This document shows positions 1-6,640 of a stretch of 11,571 nt of DNA, in pieces. This DNA comes from an uncultured Clostridium sp. (GTDB taxonomy: Bacteria; Bacillota; Clostridia; Lachnospirales; Lachnospiraceae): positions 1 through 11,571 of the forward strand of contig CALELW010000248.1 in assembly GCA_937902905.1 (NCBI GenBank), read 5' to 3'. Made by a program: the position numbers and the translations under genes. The notes below the pieces were generated by a model. It worked only from the letters and a program-made list of their open reading frames with translations. It did no database searches and had not been told where the DNA came from. Position 1 is the stretch's first letter. The number at the start of each line of letters is the position of its first letter.

Positions 1-2
1 AG

Positions 3-1127
3 GTACCGCTTGTGGTAAACGATGCGTTTCACCGGGTGTTTGTTGGAACGATGGCAGGCGTTTTGTATTTGTTTTACCGGTACATTGCTGCTGTTGTGGA
101 GGAAGAGACCAAGAAAAAAATGATTTTTGACTGGCCGGCGAAAATCTTTTTGATTGTGTTGGAAATCATTGCACTTGTTTTTCCGATTGCATACATACAG
201 ACACCAAATGGAAATTATTCGTCAGGAGCTTATGTGATTGCCAGTTATGGCGGAGTCGCGATTTATCTGGCGTTATGTGCAGGAATTTTAATCTGGAACT
301 GGAAGCAGATTCATCCGAAGAAAAAGTTTGCGATTGGAGTAGCACTTTTGGTTGAATTTGTGGTGTGCGGCTTGCAGGGGGCATACCCAACGTGGCTAAT
401 CAGTGGAATGGGAATTACATTGATGACGTTGTCCTTTTATTTGACTTTGGAAAATCCGGATATTCTTAAGGCTGAACTGACGGAGCAGAAAATGTCGATG
501 CTGTATTTGAAAAGTCAGGTAAATCCGCATTTTCTCTATAACACACTCGACACAATACGAATTCAGGCGCAGCTTAACGGGGATAAAAAAGTGGCGGATT
601 TGTTGATGCGGCTGGTCGATTTTTTCCGCATCAGCGTAAAAGTGGACAGACAGATGGTAGCACTGGATGACGAGCTGGAGTTGTTAGAAGCTTATATGGA
701 TTTGATGTGTTACCGTTATCCAAATCTTCATTGTGAATACGATATAGACCCGGATTTGGGAGGAAGTCTTGTTCCGAATTTTATTTTGCAGCCACTTGTT
801 GAAAATAGTTTGCTGCATGGTTTGAAAAACAAAGGGTACCGGGGGGAGGTTGTCATTACGGCAAAAAAAGAGGGGAATGCAATCGAAATCCTGATTCGCG
901 ACAGCGGAAGTGGATTTACGGATGGCAGGAAAGATATCATTGATGAGATGCTTCTTCACTACGACAAGAAGCAGGCAAAACTAGAGGGAAACAGCATTGG
1001 TATTTTAAATGTGCAAAAAAGAATCAAATTGCTGTGTGGTCCAAAGTATGGACTCAGTTATATGGAAAATGAAACCGGCGGAGTGACGGCACGATTACTG
1101 CTGCCGCATGAGGAGGACGCAAAATGA
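3..1127 (+). CDS. Membrane sensor histidine kinase of the YesM/LytS-like (His_kinase) class, 5' end outside the window
   Basis: This is probably the sensor of a two-component system; it would autophosphorylate on His and pass the phosphate to the regulator encoded next. The frame is open to the window edge, so the true start lies upstream; GTG at 12 is only the first possible start codon seen. Counting from that GTG, about five hydrophobic segments occupy residues 8-145, which points to a polytopic membrane input domain rather than a classical extracellular loop sensor. The cytoplasmic kinase part carries the H-box QVNPHFLYNT with phospho-acceptor His near residue 173, the N-box PLVENSLLHG near 261-270, the G1-like box DSGSGF near 297-302 and a G2-like GNSIGILNVQKRI segment. 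These are hallmarks of the His_kinase/HATPase_c pair of the YesM group. The last 4 bp overlap the regulator start (ATGA), implying translational coupling. The ligand is unknown; the adjacent ABC exporter suggests a transported or toxic compound (inference). Confidence 0.9.
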   Translation, partial: VPLVVNDAFHRVFVGTMAGVLYLFYRYIAAVVEEETKKKMIFDWPAKIFLIVLEIIALVFPIAYIQTPNGNYSSGAYVIASYGGVAIYLALCAGILIWNWKQIHPKKKFAIGVALLVEFVVCGLQGAYPTWLISGMGITLMTLSFYLTLENPDILKAELTEQKMSMLYLKSQVNPHFLYNTLDTIRIQAQLNGDKKVADLLMRLVDFFRISVKVDRQMVALDDELELLEAYMDLMCYRYPNLHCEYDIDPDLGGSLVPNFILQPLVENSLLHGLKNKGYRGEVVITAKKEGNAIEILIRDSGSGFTDGRKDIIDEMLLHYDKKQAKLEGNSIGILNVQKRIKLLCGPKYGLSYMENETGGVTARLLLPHEEDAK

Positions 1128-1861
1128 AAAAACTGCGAGTGCTGTTGGTCGATGACGAGATAATGATTCGGGAAGGGTTTAAAAAGTTGTTTGATTGGGA
1201 AGCCCATGAGTGTGTCGTTGTCGGCGAGGCAGCGGATGGAATGGAAGCGATTACAAAAATTGATGAGGAACAGCCTGATATCGTGATTATGGATATTAAC
1301 ATTCCGATTATCAACGGACTGAAAGTGATTCAATTAAGCCGGGTGAAATATCCGTCCATGGCTTTTGTGATTGTTTCCGGCTACGATGATTTTTCGTATT
1401 GCAGGGAGGCTCTGCGGCTGCAGATTACGGACTATATTTTGAAGCCGGTCAATTACGAGGAATTTGGCTCCTGTATTGACCGGTTGAAAATTAGTCTTTA
1501 CAATAACGAAGTAAAGGAAAAACCGGTTGTGAAAAAAGAGCGTGTCATAACCGGAATTACAAAATATATGCAGGAACATCTTTCGGAAGAAGTTAGTTTG
1601 CATATTCTTTCGGAAGAATTTCACTTAAATTCGCAGTACATCAGTCAGTTGTTTAAAAATGAAATTGGAGTAAATTTTCTGACATACCTTACAAACATTC
1701 GGATGGAACAGGCCAAAAAGTTATTGCTTTCGACTTCGCTTTCGATTGCGGAAGTTTCGGAGCAGTCCGGTTATGGTGATTACCGCGTGTTTACAAAAGT
1801 ATTTAAGAAATCAGAGGGAATTACACCATCGCAGTACCGGCGTGATTTTCTTAGCAATTAA
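1124..1861 (+). CDS. Response regulator, REC domain plus AraC-type DNA-binding domain (YesN-like)
   Basis: A 245-residue cytoplasmic transcription regulator, the likely partner of the preceding kinase. The receiver domain spans about residues 3-120: acidic pocket D10-D11, phospho-acceptor D57 in the strand VIMDINIP, switch Ser85 in VSGYDDF and invariant Lys107 in LKPV. The C-terminal part, about residues 140-243, is an AraC-type double helix-turn-helix: the first helix pair includes HLNSQYISQLFKNEIG and the second includes SIAEVSEQSGYGDYRVFTKVFKKSEGITPSQYRR, interrupted here only by description, with the typical GY..YF-type signature present as GYGDYRVFTKVFK. The ATG at 1124 is preceded by AGGAGG at 1111-1116 and overlaps the kinase stop by 4 bp. 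Members of this family usually activate nearby transport genes; the ABC genes directly downstream are the obvious candidate targets (inference). Confidence 0.95.
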   Translation: MKKLRVLLVDDEIMIREGFKKLFDWEAHECVVVGEAADGMEAITKIDEEQPDIVIMDINIPIINGLKVIQLSRVKYPSMAFVIVSGYDDFSYCREALRLQITDYILKPVNYEEFGSCIDRLKISLYNNEVKEKPVVKKERVITGITKYMQEHLSEEVSLHILSEEFHLNSQYISQLFKNEIGVNFLTYLTNIRMEQAKKLLLSTSLSIAEVSEQSGYGDYRVFTKVFKKSEGITPSQYRRDFLSN

Positions 1862-1880
1862 TTATAAGGAGTGAAAGAAA

Positions 1881-2588
1881 ATGTTAAGAATAGAGAATTT
1901 GACAAAAACATATGGAGAAAAAAAGGCAGTAGACAATCTTTTTCTTCATATTGCGCCGGGTGAAATTTATGGTTTTATCGGTCACAATGGAGCGGGAAAA
2001 ACGACAACACTGAAAGCGGTTGTCGGGATTCTTCAATTTGACAAAGGAGAAGTTTTCATTGAAGGAGAATCCATCCGAAAAAATCCGCTTGCCTGCAAAC
2101 AAAAAATTGCTTATATTCCGGATAATCCGGATTTGTATGAATTTATGACAGGAATTAAATTCTTAAATTTTATTGCGGATATTTTTGGCGTGTCGGAAGA
2201 AAAACGACAGGAGAGGATTCGCAAATATGCGGATTTGTTTGAGATGACAGAAAATCTTGCGCAGCCGATTGCTTCCTATTCACATGGTATGAAACAAAAA
2301 CTTGCGATTATATCCGCGTGGATTCATGAGCCAAAGTTAATTATAATGGATGAACCATTTGTCGGACTTGACCCGAAAGCAGCACACATTTTGAAACAGA
2401 TGATGCGTGAGATATGTGATGAGGGAGGTGCTATCTTTTTCTCTACACACGTACTGGAAGTGGCAGAAAAATTGTGTGACAAAGTAGCGATTATCCGAAA
2501 TGGACAATTGATTCGTTCTGGTACCATGCAGGAGGTAAAGGGCGATGACAGCTTAGAAGAGGTATTTTTGGAATTGGAGGGAGAATGA
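1881..2588 (+). CDS. ABC transporter ATP-binding protein
   Basis: A 235-residue nucleotide-binding subunit that would dimerise and power the permease encoded next. Visible motifs are Walker A GHNGAGKT (34-41), ABC signature SHGMKQ (134-139), Walker B LIIMDEP (153-159), D-loop GLDP (162-165) and H-loop His190 in FFSTHVLE. The usual Q-loop glutamine is not obvious: the segment IAYIPDNPDLYE (76-87) has Asp/Asn where Gln is common, a pattern also known in some exporter ATPases. The length is short, as expected for ABC-2-type drug, lipid or peptide exporters that use a separate ATPase. ATG at 1881 has AAGGAG at 1866-1871 and sits 19 nt after the regulator stop. The 3' end overlaps the permease start by 4 bp. 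The substrate cannot be told from sequence. Confidence is high for the family and low for any specific role. Confidence 0.95.
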   Translation: MLRIENLTKTYGEKKAVDNLFLHIAPGEIYGFIGHNGAGKTTTLKAVVGILQFDKGEVFIEGESIRKNPLACKQKIAYIPDNPDLYEFMTGIKFLNFIADIFGVSEEKRQERIRKYADLFEMTENLAQPIASYSHGMKQKLAIISAWIHEPKLIIMDEPFVGLDPKAAHILKQMMREICDEGGAIFFSTHVLEVAEKLCDKVAIIRNGQLIRSGTMQEVKGDDSLEEVFLELEGE

Positions 2589-4195
2589 TGTTTCGTATAC
2601 TTTTGAAAAAACAGATGACAGAAATTTTCCGTGCCTATTTTTATGATGCCAAAAAGAACAAAAAACGCTCGGTTTTTTCTACTGTTTTGTTCTTTGTTTT
2701 TTTTATTATTCTTATGGTTGGTATTGTGGGAGGAATGTTTGCCTTTCTAGCGGATTCTTTGTGCAAGCCGTTTGCCATGGTAAATATGAAATGGCTGTAT
2801 TTTCTTATTATGGGAATGATTGCAATTGCACTTGGCACATTCGGAAGTGTGTTTAATACCTATTCCGGTTTGTATTTATCAAAGGATAATGATTTGCTTT
2901 TGTCCATGCCAATTCCTATCCGGAGTATTCTGACAATAAGGCTTGCCAGTGTGTACTTAATGGGACTCATGTATTCGGCAATTGTGATGCTGCCGGCAGT
3001 TATTGTTTACTGGATTGAAGTTGAGGCAACACCGTTGACAATTGTTGGTCCGGTGTTACTGATTTTGTTAATTTCACTTTTGGTATTAATTTTGTCCTGT
3101 GTGCTTGGCTGGTGTGTGGCAAAGATAAGCTTGAAGTTAAAGAATAAAAGTTTTATTACTGTGATTCTGTCACTATGTTTTTTTGCCCTGTATTATTTTG
3201 TTTATTTTAAGGCGCAGGATTTGATTCAAAATCTTCTTATGAATGCGGCTGTTTACGGAGAAAAGGTAAAGGGGAGTGCATATCCGGTTTATCTGTTTGG
3301 AAAAATCGGAGAGGGCGACCTTTTAGCAATGCTTCTCTACACGGCTGTCATTGTGGTATTATGTGCATTGACATTTGTTGTTTTGGCGCGGAGTTTTATT
3401 AAGATTGCGACTTCGAGCGGCAGTGTGAAAAGGGTTGTTTACAAAGAGAAAAAGGAAAAGAGAAAAACGCCGTCTATGGCACTTTTGCAGAAGGAGTTTG
3501 GGCGGTTTTTATCGAGTCCGAATTATATGCTCAATTGTGGACTTGGTGTGATTGCGCTCCCAATCGTTGGTGTTGTCATGCTTTTTAAGGGAAATGATAT
3601 TTTGGATTTCATGAATATGATTTTCGGAAGCGAAAGAGATGGCATGCTGATTGTCCTTGTTGTGACTGCACTTAGTTTATTAGCGTCGATGAATGACATG
3701 GTTGTTCCGTCGGTATCGCTGGAAGGAAAAAATATTTGGATTGCACAGTCATTGCCGATGGATTTGTGGCAGGTGCTTCGTGCCAAACTTAGCGTGCAGC
3801 TCTTGCTTACCATTGTGCCGCTTATTGTGTGCGAAATCTGTTTTGTGGTTGTACTGCCAAGTCATGGGATAGAAACCATTCTTGGTATGATAGTGCCGAT
3901 TGTGTTTGCAATTTTCCTTACATTGTTTGGATTGTTTCTCGGATTGCAAATGCCAAATCTATCCTGGACAAATGAGCTGGCACCGATTAAGCAGAGCCTT
4001 AGTGTTGTGATTTCAATGTTTGGTGGATGGGCTGTTTCTGTTGTGCTGTCGGTACTTTATTATACGGCGGCGTACCCAATGGGAGTGTCTTTGTATTTTG
4101 TGCTTCTTCTGGTTGCATTTGCGATAGCAAGTGTGGTACTTTGTATATGGTTGAAAAAGAAGGGAACAATTATTTTTGCGAATTTATCAACGTAA
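2585..4195 (+). CDS. ABC-2-like exporter permease, about 12 membrane segments
   Basis: A 536-residue integral membrane protein. Hydrophobic stretches fall near residues 31-55, 68-88, 115-140, 152-177, 188-210, 247-270, 313-335, 351-369, 401-425, 433-457, 470-497 and 502-524, so it looks like two sets of six spans joined by a basic cytoplasmic linker (about 278-300, rich in Lys/Arg/Glu). A single permease of this size would serve as a full transmembrane unit for the ATPase dimer (inference). The cytoplasmic segment DLLLSMPIPIRSI between the second and third spans resembles the conserved loop seen in large ABC exporter permeases. No signal peptide or extracellular protease domain is visible. 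The first ATG (2585) overlaps the ATPase stop by 4 bp; a second ATG directly follows at 2588 and could equally be used. The substrate is unknown; control by the upstream sensor pair and the export-type ATPase suggest efflux. Confidence 0.88.
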   Translation: MMFRILLKKQMTEIFRAYFYDAKKNKKRSVFSTVLFFVFFIILMVGIVGGMFAFLADSLCKPFAMVNMKWLYFLIMGMIAIALGTFGSVFNTYSGLYLSKDNDLLLSMPIPIRSILTIRLASVYLMGLMYSAIVMLPAVIVYWIEVEATPLTIVGPVLLILLISLLVLILSCVLGWCVAKISLKLKNKSFITVILSLCFFALYYFVYFKAQDLIQNLLMNAAVYGEKVKGSAYPVYLFGKIGEGDLLAMLLYTAVIVVLCALTFVVLARSFIKIATSSGSVKRVVYKEKKEKRKTPSMALLQKEFGRFLSSPNYMLNCGLGVIALPIVGVVMLFKGNDILDFMNMIFGSERDGMLIVLVVTALSLLASMNDMVVPSVSLEGKNIWIAQSLPMDLWQVLRAKLSVQLLLTIVPLIVCEICFVVVLPSHGIETILGMIVPIVFAIFLTLFGLFLGLQMPNLSWTNELAPIKQSLSVVISMFGGWAVSVVLSVLYYTAAYPMGVSLYFVLLLVAFAIASVVLCIWLKKKGTIIFANLST

Positions 4196-4214
4196 AGTCA
4201 GAAAGGAAAGCATT

Positions 4215-4991
4215 ATGAGCAATGGATTTGTTATGATAACGGGAGCGAGTTCCGGAATAGGAAAAGCGTTTGCCGCGCAGTTTGCAAAAAAAGGTTATGA
4301 TTTGATTCTGGTGGCGAGACGGAAAGAACGATTGCAGGAACTCGCAGAGGAATGGACGAAAAAGGGACGCAAATGCCTTGTTCTGACGGCTGACCTTGCG
4401 AAAAAAAAAGAATGTCGTAGGATAATGGATGAAGTAGAAAAATTACCGGTAAAGGTATTTATTAATAATGCAGGTTTTGGCGACTGTGGCATTTTTTTGG
4501 AGACGGATTTAAGTAAAGAAATGGAAATGATTCACGTCAATATTCGTGCGATGCATTTTCTTATGAAGCAGATGCTTTGCCAGATGGAAAAACAGGGAGA
4601 GGGTTCGATTCTAAATGTTGCATCTTCGGCGGGACTCCTCCCAGCCGGACCCTATATGGCGACTTATTATGCAACGAAATCTTACGTCACAAGTCTGACG
4701 CGTGCGGTGGCACACGAATTAAAGGAAAAGAAAAGCAATGTGTATGTGGGTGCACTCTGTCCGGGGCCGGTTGACACCGAATTTAATGAAGTGGCAAATG
4801 TAGAATTTGCGATACCATCCATCACACCAACATATTGCGCTTCTTATGCAATTCGTAAAATGGAAAAACGAAAAATCGTGATTGTCCCGAAAAATAAAAT
4901 GAAGGTGCTCGCATTTATCAGTAGAGTTCTGCCACAGAGTCTGGTCATCCGCATGATCGCACGCCGGCAGAAGAAGAAGCGGAGCTGGTAG
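4215..4991 (+). CDS. Short-chain dehydrogenase/reductase (SDR), NADP-type, substrate unknown
   Basis: A 258-residue classical SDR. It has the cofactor motif TGASSGIG (9-16), an Arg-Arg pair at 35-36 after the second strand that favours NADP(H), the NNAG motif (84-87), and the catalytic set Asn109, Ser138, Tyr151 and Lys155 (YYATK). The fold is a single Rossmann domain and the length is typical. A longer frame opens at 4176 inside the permease end, but the start at 4215 is preferred because GAAAGGA lies just upstream (about 4201-4207) and the protein then begins right before the first Rossmann strand. The gene is 19 nt downstream of the permease stop, so it probably belongs to the same transcript. 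Family members reduce or oxidise many carbonyl or alcohol substrates; nothing here identifies which one. The stop codon lies inside the outermost arm of the long palindrome that begins at 4987. Confidence 0.92.
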   Translation: MSNGFVMITGASSGIGKAFAAQFAKKGYDLILVARRKERLQELAEEWTKKGRKCLVLTADLAKKKECRRIMDEVEKLPVKVFINNAGFGDCGIFLETDLSKEMEMIHVNIRAMHFLMKQMLCQMEKQGEGSILNVASSAGLLPAGPYMATYYATKSYVTSLTRAVAHELKEKKSNVYVGALCPGPVDTEFNEVANVEFAIPSITPTYCASYAIRKMEKRKIVIVPKNKMKVLAFISRVLPQSLVIRMIARRQKKKRSW

Positions 4992-5167
4992 GTTTTGGGG
5001 GGAGACGTAATTTATCAAAAAAGGGTTTGCGTTTTGTGAGCGCTCCCGCTAGACAAACGCGTAGGGGTATCGGCATGCAAAATACGCAATGCCAGATACC
5101 CACGTGTTTGTACTCACGAAACGCAAACTTTTTTTGATAAGTTACTGGCTCTCCCCAAAAGGCTACC
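4987..5167. repeat. Long imperfect palindrome, copy 1 (with side hairpin)
   Basis: A stretch of 181 bp that folds back on itself. Arms seen by eye, outside to inside: GGTAG 4987-4991 with CTACC 5163-5167; TTTTGGGG 4993-5000 with CCCCAAAA 5153-5160; GTAA 5007-5010 with TTAC 5142-5145; TTATCAAAAAA 5012-5022 with its complement around 5130-5140; TTTGCG 5026-5031 with CGCAAA 5122-5127; then TTTTGTGAG 5032-5040 with CTCACGAAA 5113-5121. An inner stem pairs ACAAAC 5053-5058 with 5106-5111, GGGTATC 5065-5071 with 5095-5101 and GGCAT 5072-5076 with 5089-5093, leaving a 12-nt loop. A small hairpin (AGCG 5039-5042, loop, CGCT 5047-5050) sits on one side only, so the fold has a junction. Runs of T follow the inner stem on both strands, so it could also end transcription in either direction. 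The core 5039-5121 is identical to copy 2. Confidence 0.9.
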
Positions 5168-5474
5168 TATAACTGAAGTGAAGAGTTGGTCGTTTGAAAT
5201 GTTTTTTGTGGGTGGGGGAGGTAATGCAACCTAAACCCCGATAATAAGGGAAAAGAGTTGCATGGATTTTAAGATGAAGCGCCTGAAAGCAACTAAAAGG
5301 CAAGAAAATTCATAGAAAGAGTTGCATTGGCTGCGTGATTTTTCTTAATGAAGACGAAAAATAAGTCGGAATTGCAACCTATTGAGCAAAATTAAGTAAA
5401 AAAAGTTGTTCCCTATGAATTGCGGCCGCATTGAAAAGGTAAAGTGAATATTTGTCAAGGATTCGATACTAATC
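5168..5474. other. Non-coding block between the two palindromes, with three small GCAAC...GTTGC dyads
   Basis: No convincing open reading frame on either strand. Three short inverted repeats recur with a nearly constant loop of 25-26 nt: ATGCAAC 5224-5230 with GTTGCAT 5257-5263 (with an inner CCC/GGG pair), GCAACT 5289-5294 with AGTTGC 5320-5325, and CAAC 5375-5378 with GTTG 5405-5408. The string AAAGAGTTGCAT occurs twice, near 5252 and 5316, 64 nt apart. A 10-bp perfect palindrome, TGCGGCCGCA, lies at 5421-5430. I do not recognise a known riboswitch or RNA family. Confidence 0.55.
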
Positions 5475-5640
5475 TTTTTAGGATTTCAGTAAATCATCAA
5501 GAAAAGATTTGTATTTCGTGAGTACAAACACGTGGGTATCTGGCATTGCGTATTTTGCATGCCGATACCCCTACGCGTTTGTCTAGCGGGAGCGCTTACG
5601 AAATGCAAACTTTTCTTGATAATTTACGGAACCCTAAAAA
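5475..5640. repeat. Long imperfect palindrome, copy 2, inverted relative to copy 1
   Basis: Its 83-bp core (5514-5596) is the exact reverse complement of 5039-5121. The outer arms differ from copy 1 yet still pair: TTTTTAGG 5475-5482 with CCTAAAAA 5633-5640, GTAAAT 5489-5494 with ATTTAC 5622-5627, ATCAAGAAAAG 5496-5506 with CTTTTCTTGAT 5610-5620, and TTTGTATTTCG 5508-5518 with its near complement 5599-5609. The side hairpin (AGCG 5585-5588, CGCT 5593-5596) is retained. It ends about 30 bp before the -35 box of the pantothenate operon promoter. As for copy 1, a terminator role, a mobile palindrome or a structured RNA are all possible. Confidence 0.9.
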
Positions 5641-5670
5641 ACAACCATCGAACCCTTCACAAATACTCAC

Positions 5671-5699
5671 TTTACAAAACCATCAATTTGTGCTATTCT
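5671..5699 (+). promoter_or_regulatory. Sigma-A-like promoter of the panG-panB-panC-panD-coaBC operon
   Basis: TTTACA at 5671-5676, a 17-nt spacer and TATTCT at 5694-5699, with TG at 5691-5692 forming an extended -10 element. Transcription would begin near 5706, giving a leader of about 68 nt before panG. The leader holds one small stem, GTGATAA 5737-5743 with TTGTCAC 5748-5754 (one G-T pair), shortly before the ribosome binding site; no known riboswitch is recognised. Confidence 0.7.
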
Positions 5700-5773
5700 G
5701 TCACGTATGAGCGGTATTCATAGGAAACTGCATCAGGTGATAATGTGTTGTCACGGACTACGGAGGTGATGAC

Positions 5774-6640
5774 ATGAAGATAGGAATTATAGGTGCCGGA
5801 AAGGTTGGCTGTTCGATTGGAAAATATCTGAAAGAGCATGATTTTTCGGTTGCCGGGTACTGTAGTAAATCAAGAAAAAGCGTGGAAGAGGCCGCGACTT
5901 TTACAAACACAAAAGCATATGATTCTCTGGCCGAGCTAGTGGCAGAGAGCACGATTCTTTTTCTTACCACGCCGGATGGTGCGTTGGAAAGTGTGTGGAA
6001 CGAACTGAAAAAAGAATCAATACAAAATAAAATAGTATGCCATTTTAGTGGCTCATTATCATCCGATTTATTTTCTAATCGAGAGGAATACGGAGTATCT
6101 GCCGCATCCTTTCATCCTATGTATGCGTTCAGCAGCAAATTCACATCGTATGAACAATTGAATCATGTAATATTTACCGCCGAAGGGGATTCTCATGCCT
6201 TGTCCGTTGTCGGAGATATTTTCCGGAAAGCGGGAAATAAAGTATGCGTCATGGAATCGGCGAAGAAAACAAGGTACCATGCATCGGCATCGATGATAAG
6301 CAATCTGATGATTGGCTTGTATGAGATGTCCATTCAGATGCTTATGGACTGTGGATTTTCGAGGGAAGATGCGGTGGAACTGACAACGCCGCTTGTGCAA
6401 AATAACATCACAGCACTGCTTCATTCATCGCCGGAAGAAGCCTTAACCGGGCCGATTGAGAGGGGCGATACCGAAACGGTGAAAAAGCATTTATCCGTGC
6501 TGACTGAGGCAGAAAAAGAAGTTTATCTAAGACTTGGTGAAACGGTGTTAGAGATTGCCGGACGGAAAAATCCCGAGAGAAATTATCAAAAGATGATTCA
6601 GTTATTAAATGATATGTGCAGGAATAGGAGGACACAATAA
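5774..6640 (+). CDS. panG: Ketopantoate reductase of the PanG type (Rossmann-like plus DUF2520 domains)
   Basis: Predicted to reduce 2-dehydropantoate to pantoate with NADPH, the second step of pantothenate synthesis. The 288-residue protein starts with a Rossmann motif GAGKVG (7-12); Ser31, Ser33 and Arg34 after the second strand could bind the NADP phosphate. The strand ending FLTTPDGA (63-70), the segment FHPMYAF (113-119), the helix start RYHASASMISN (167-177) and LTGPIERGD (224-232) follow the Rossmann-like/DUF2520 family pattern, not classical PanE. PanG was described as an alternative ketopantoate reductase in Francisella, with relatives in Firmicutes (established knowledge). Here it directly precedes panB with no gap, and no panE is present in the window, which supports the assignment. 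ATG at 5774 has GGAGGTGA at 5762-5769. The family call is firm; the reaction is inferred from family and context. Confidence 0.88.
   Translation: MKIGIIGAGKVGCSIGKYLKEHDFSVAGYCSKSRKSVEEAATFTNTKAYDSLAELVAESTILFLTTPDGALESVWNELKKESIQNKIVCHFSGSLSSDLFSNREEYGVSAASFHPMYAFSSKFTSYEQLNHVIFTAEGDSHALSVVGDIFRKAGNKVCVMESAKKTRYHASASMISNLMIGLYEMSIQMLMDCGFSREDAVELTTPLVQNNITALLHSSPEEALTGPIERGDTETVKKHLSVLTEAEKEVYLRLGETVLEIAGRKNPERNYQKMIQLLNDMCRNRRTQ

Noticed and set aside
4176..4214. Upstream extension of the SDR frame into the permease end
   Set aside because: The added 13 residues are basic and not family-like, and the ATG at 4215 has a suitable ribosome binding site.
5168..5474. Possible CRISPR array or known riboswitch in the block between palindromes
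   Set aside because: The repeats are too short and degenerate, spacing is irregular (63 and 85 nt), and no known aptamer core could be recognised.
5532..5723. Open frame of 63 codons on the plus strand inside copy 2 and the pan promoter
   Set aside because: It lies across the palindrome and the promoter, has no ribosome binding site and no recognisable protein features.
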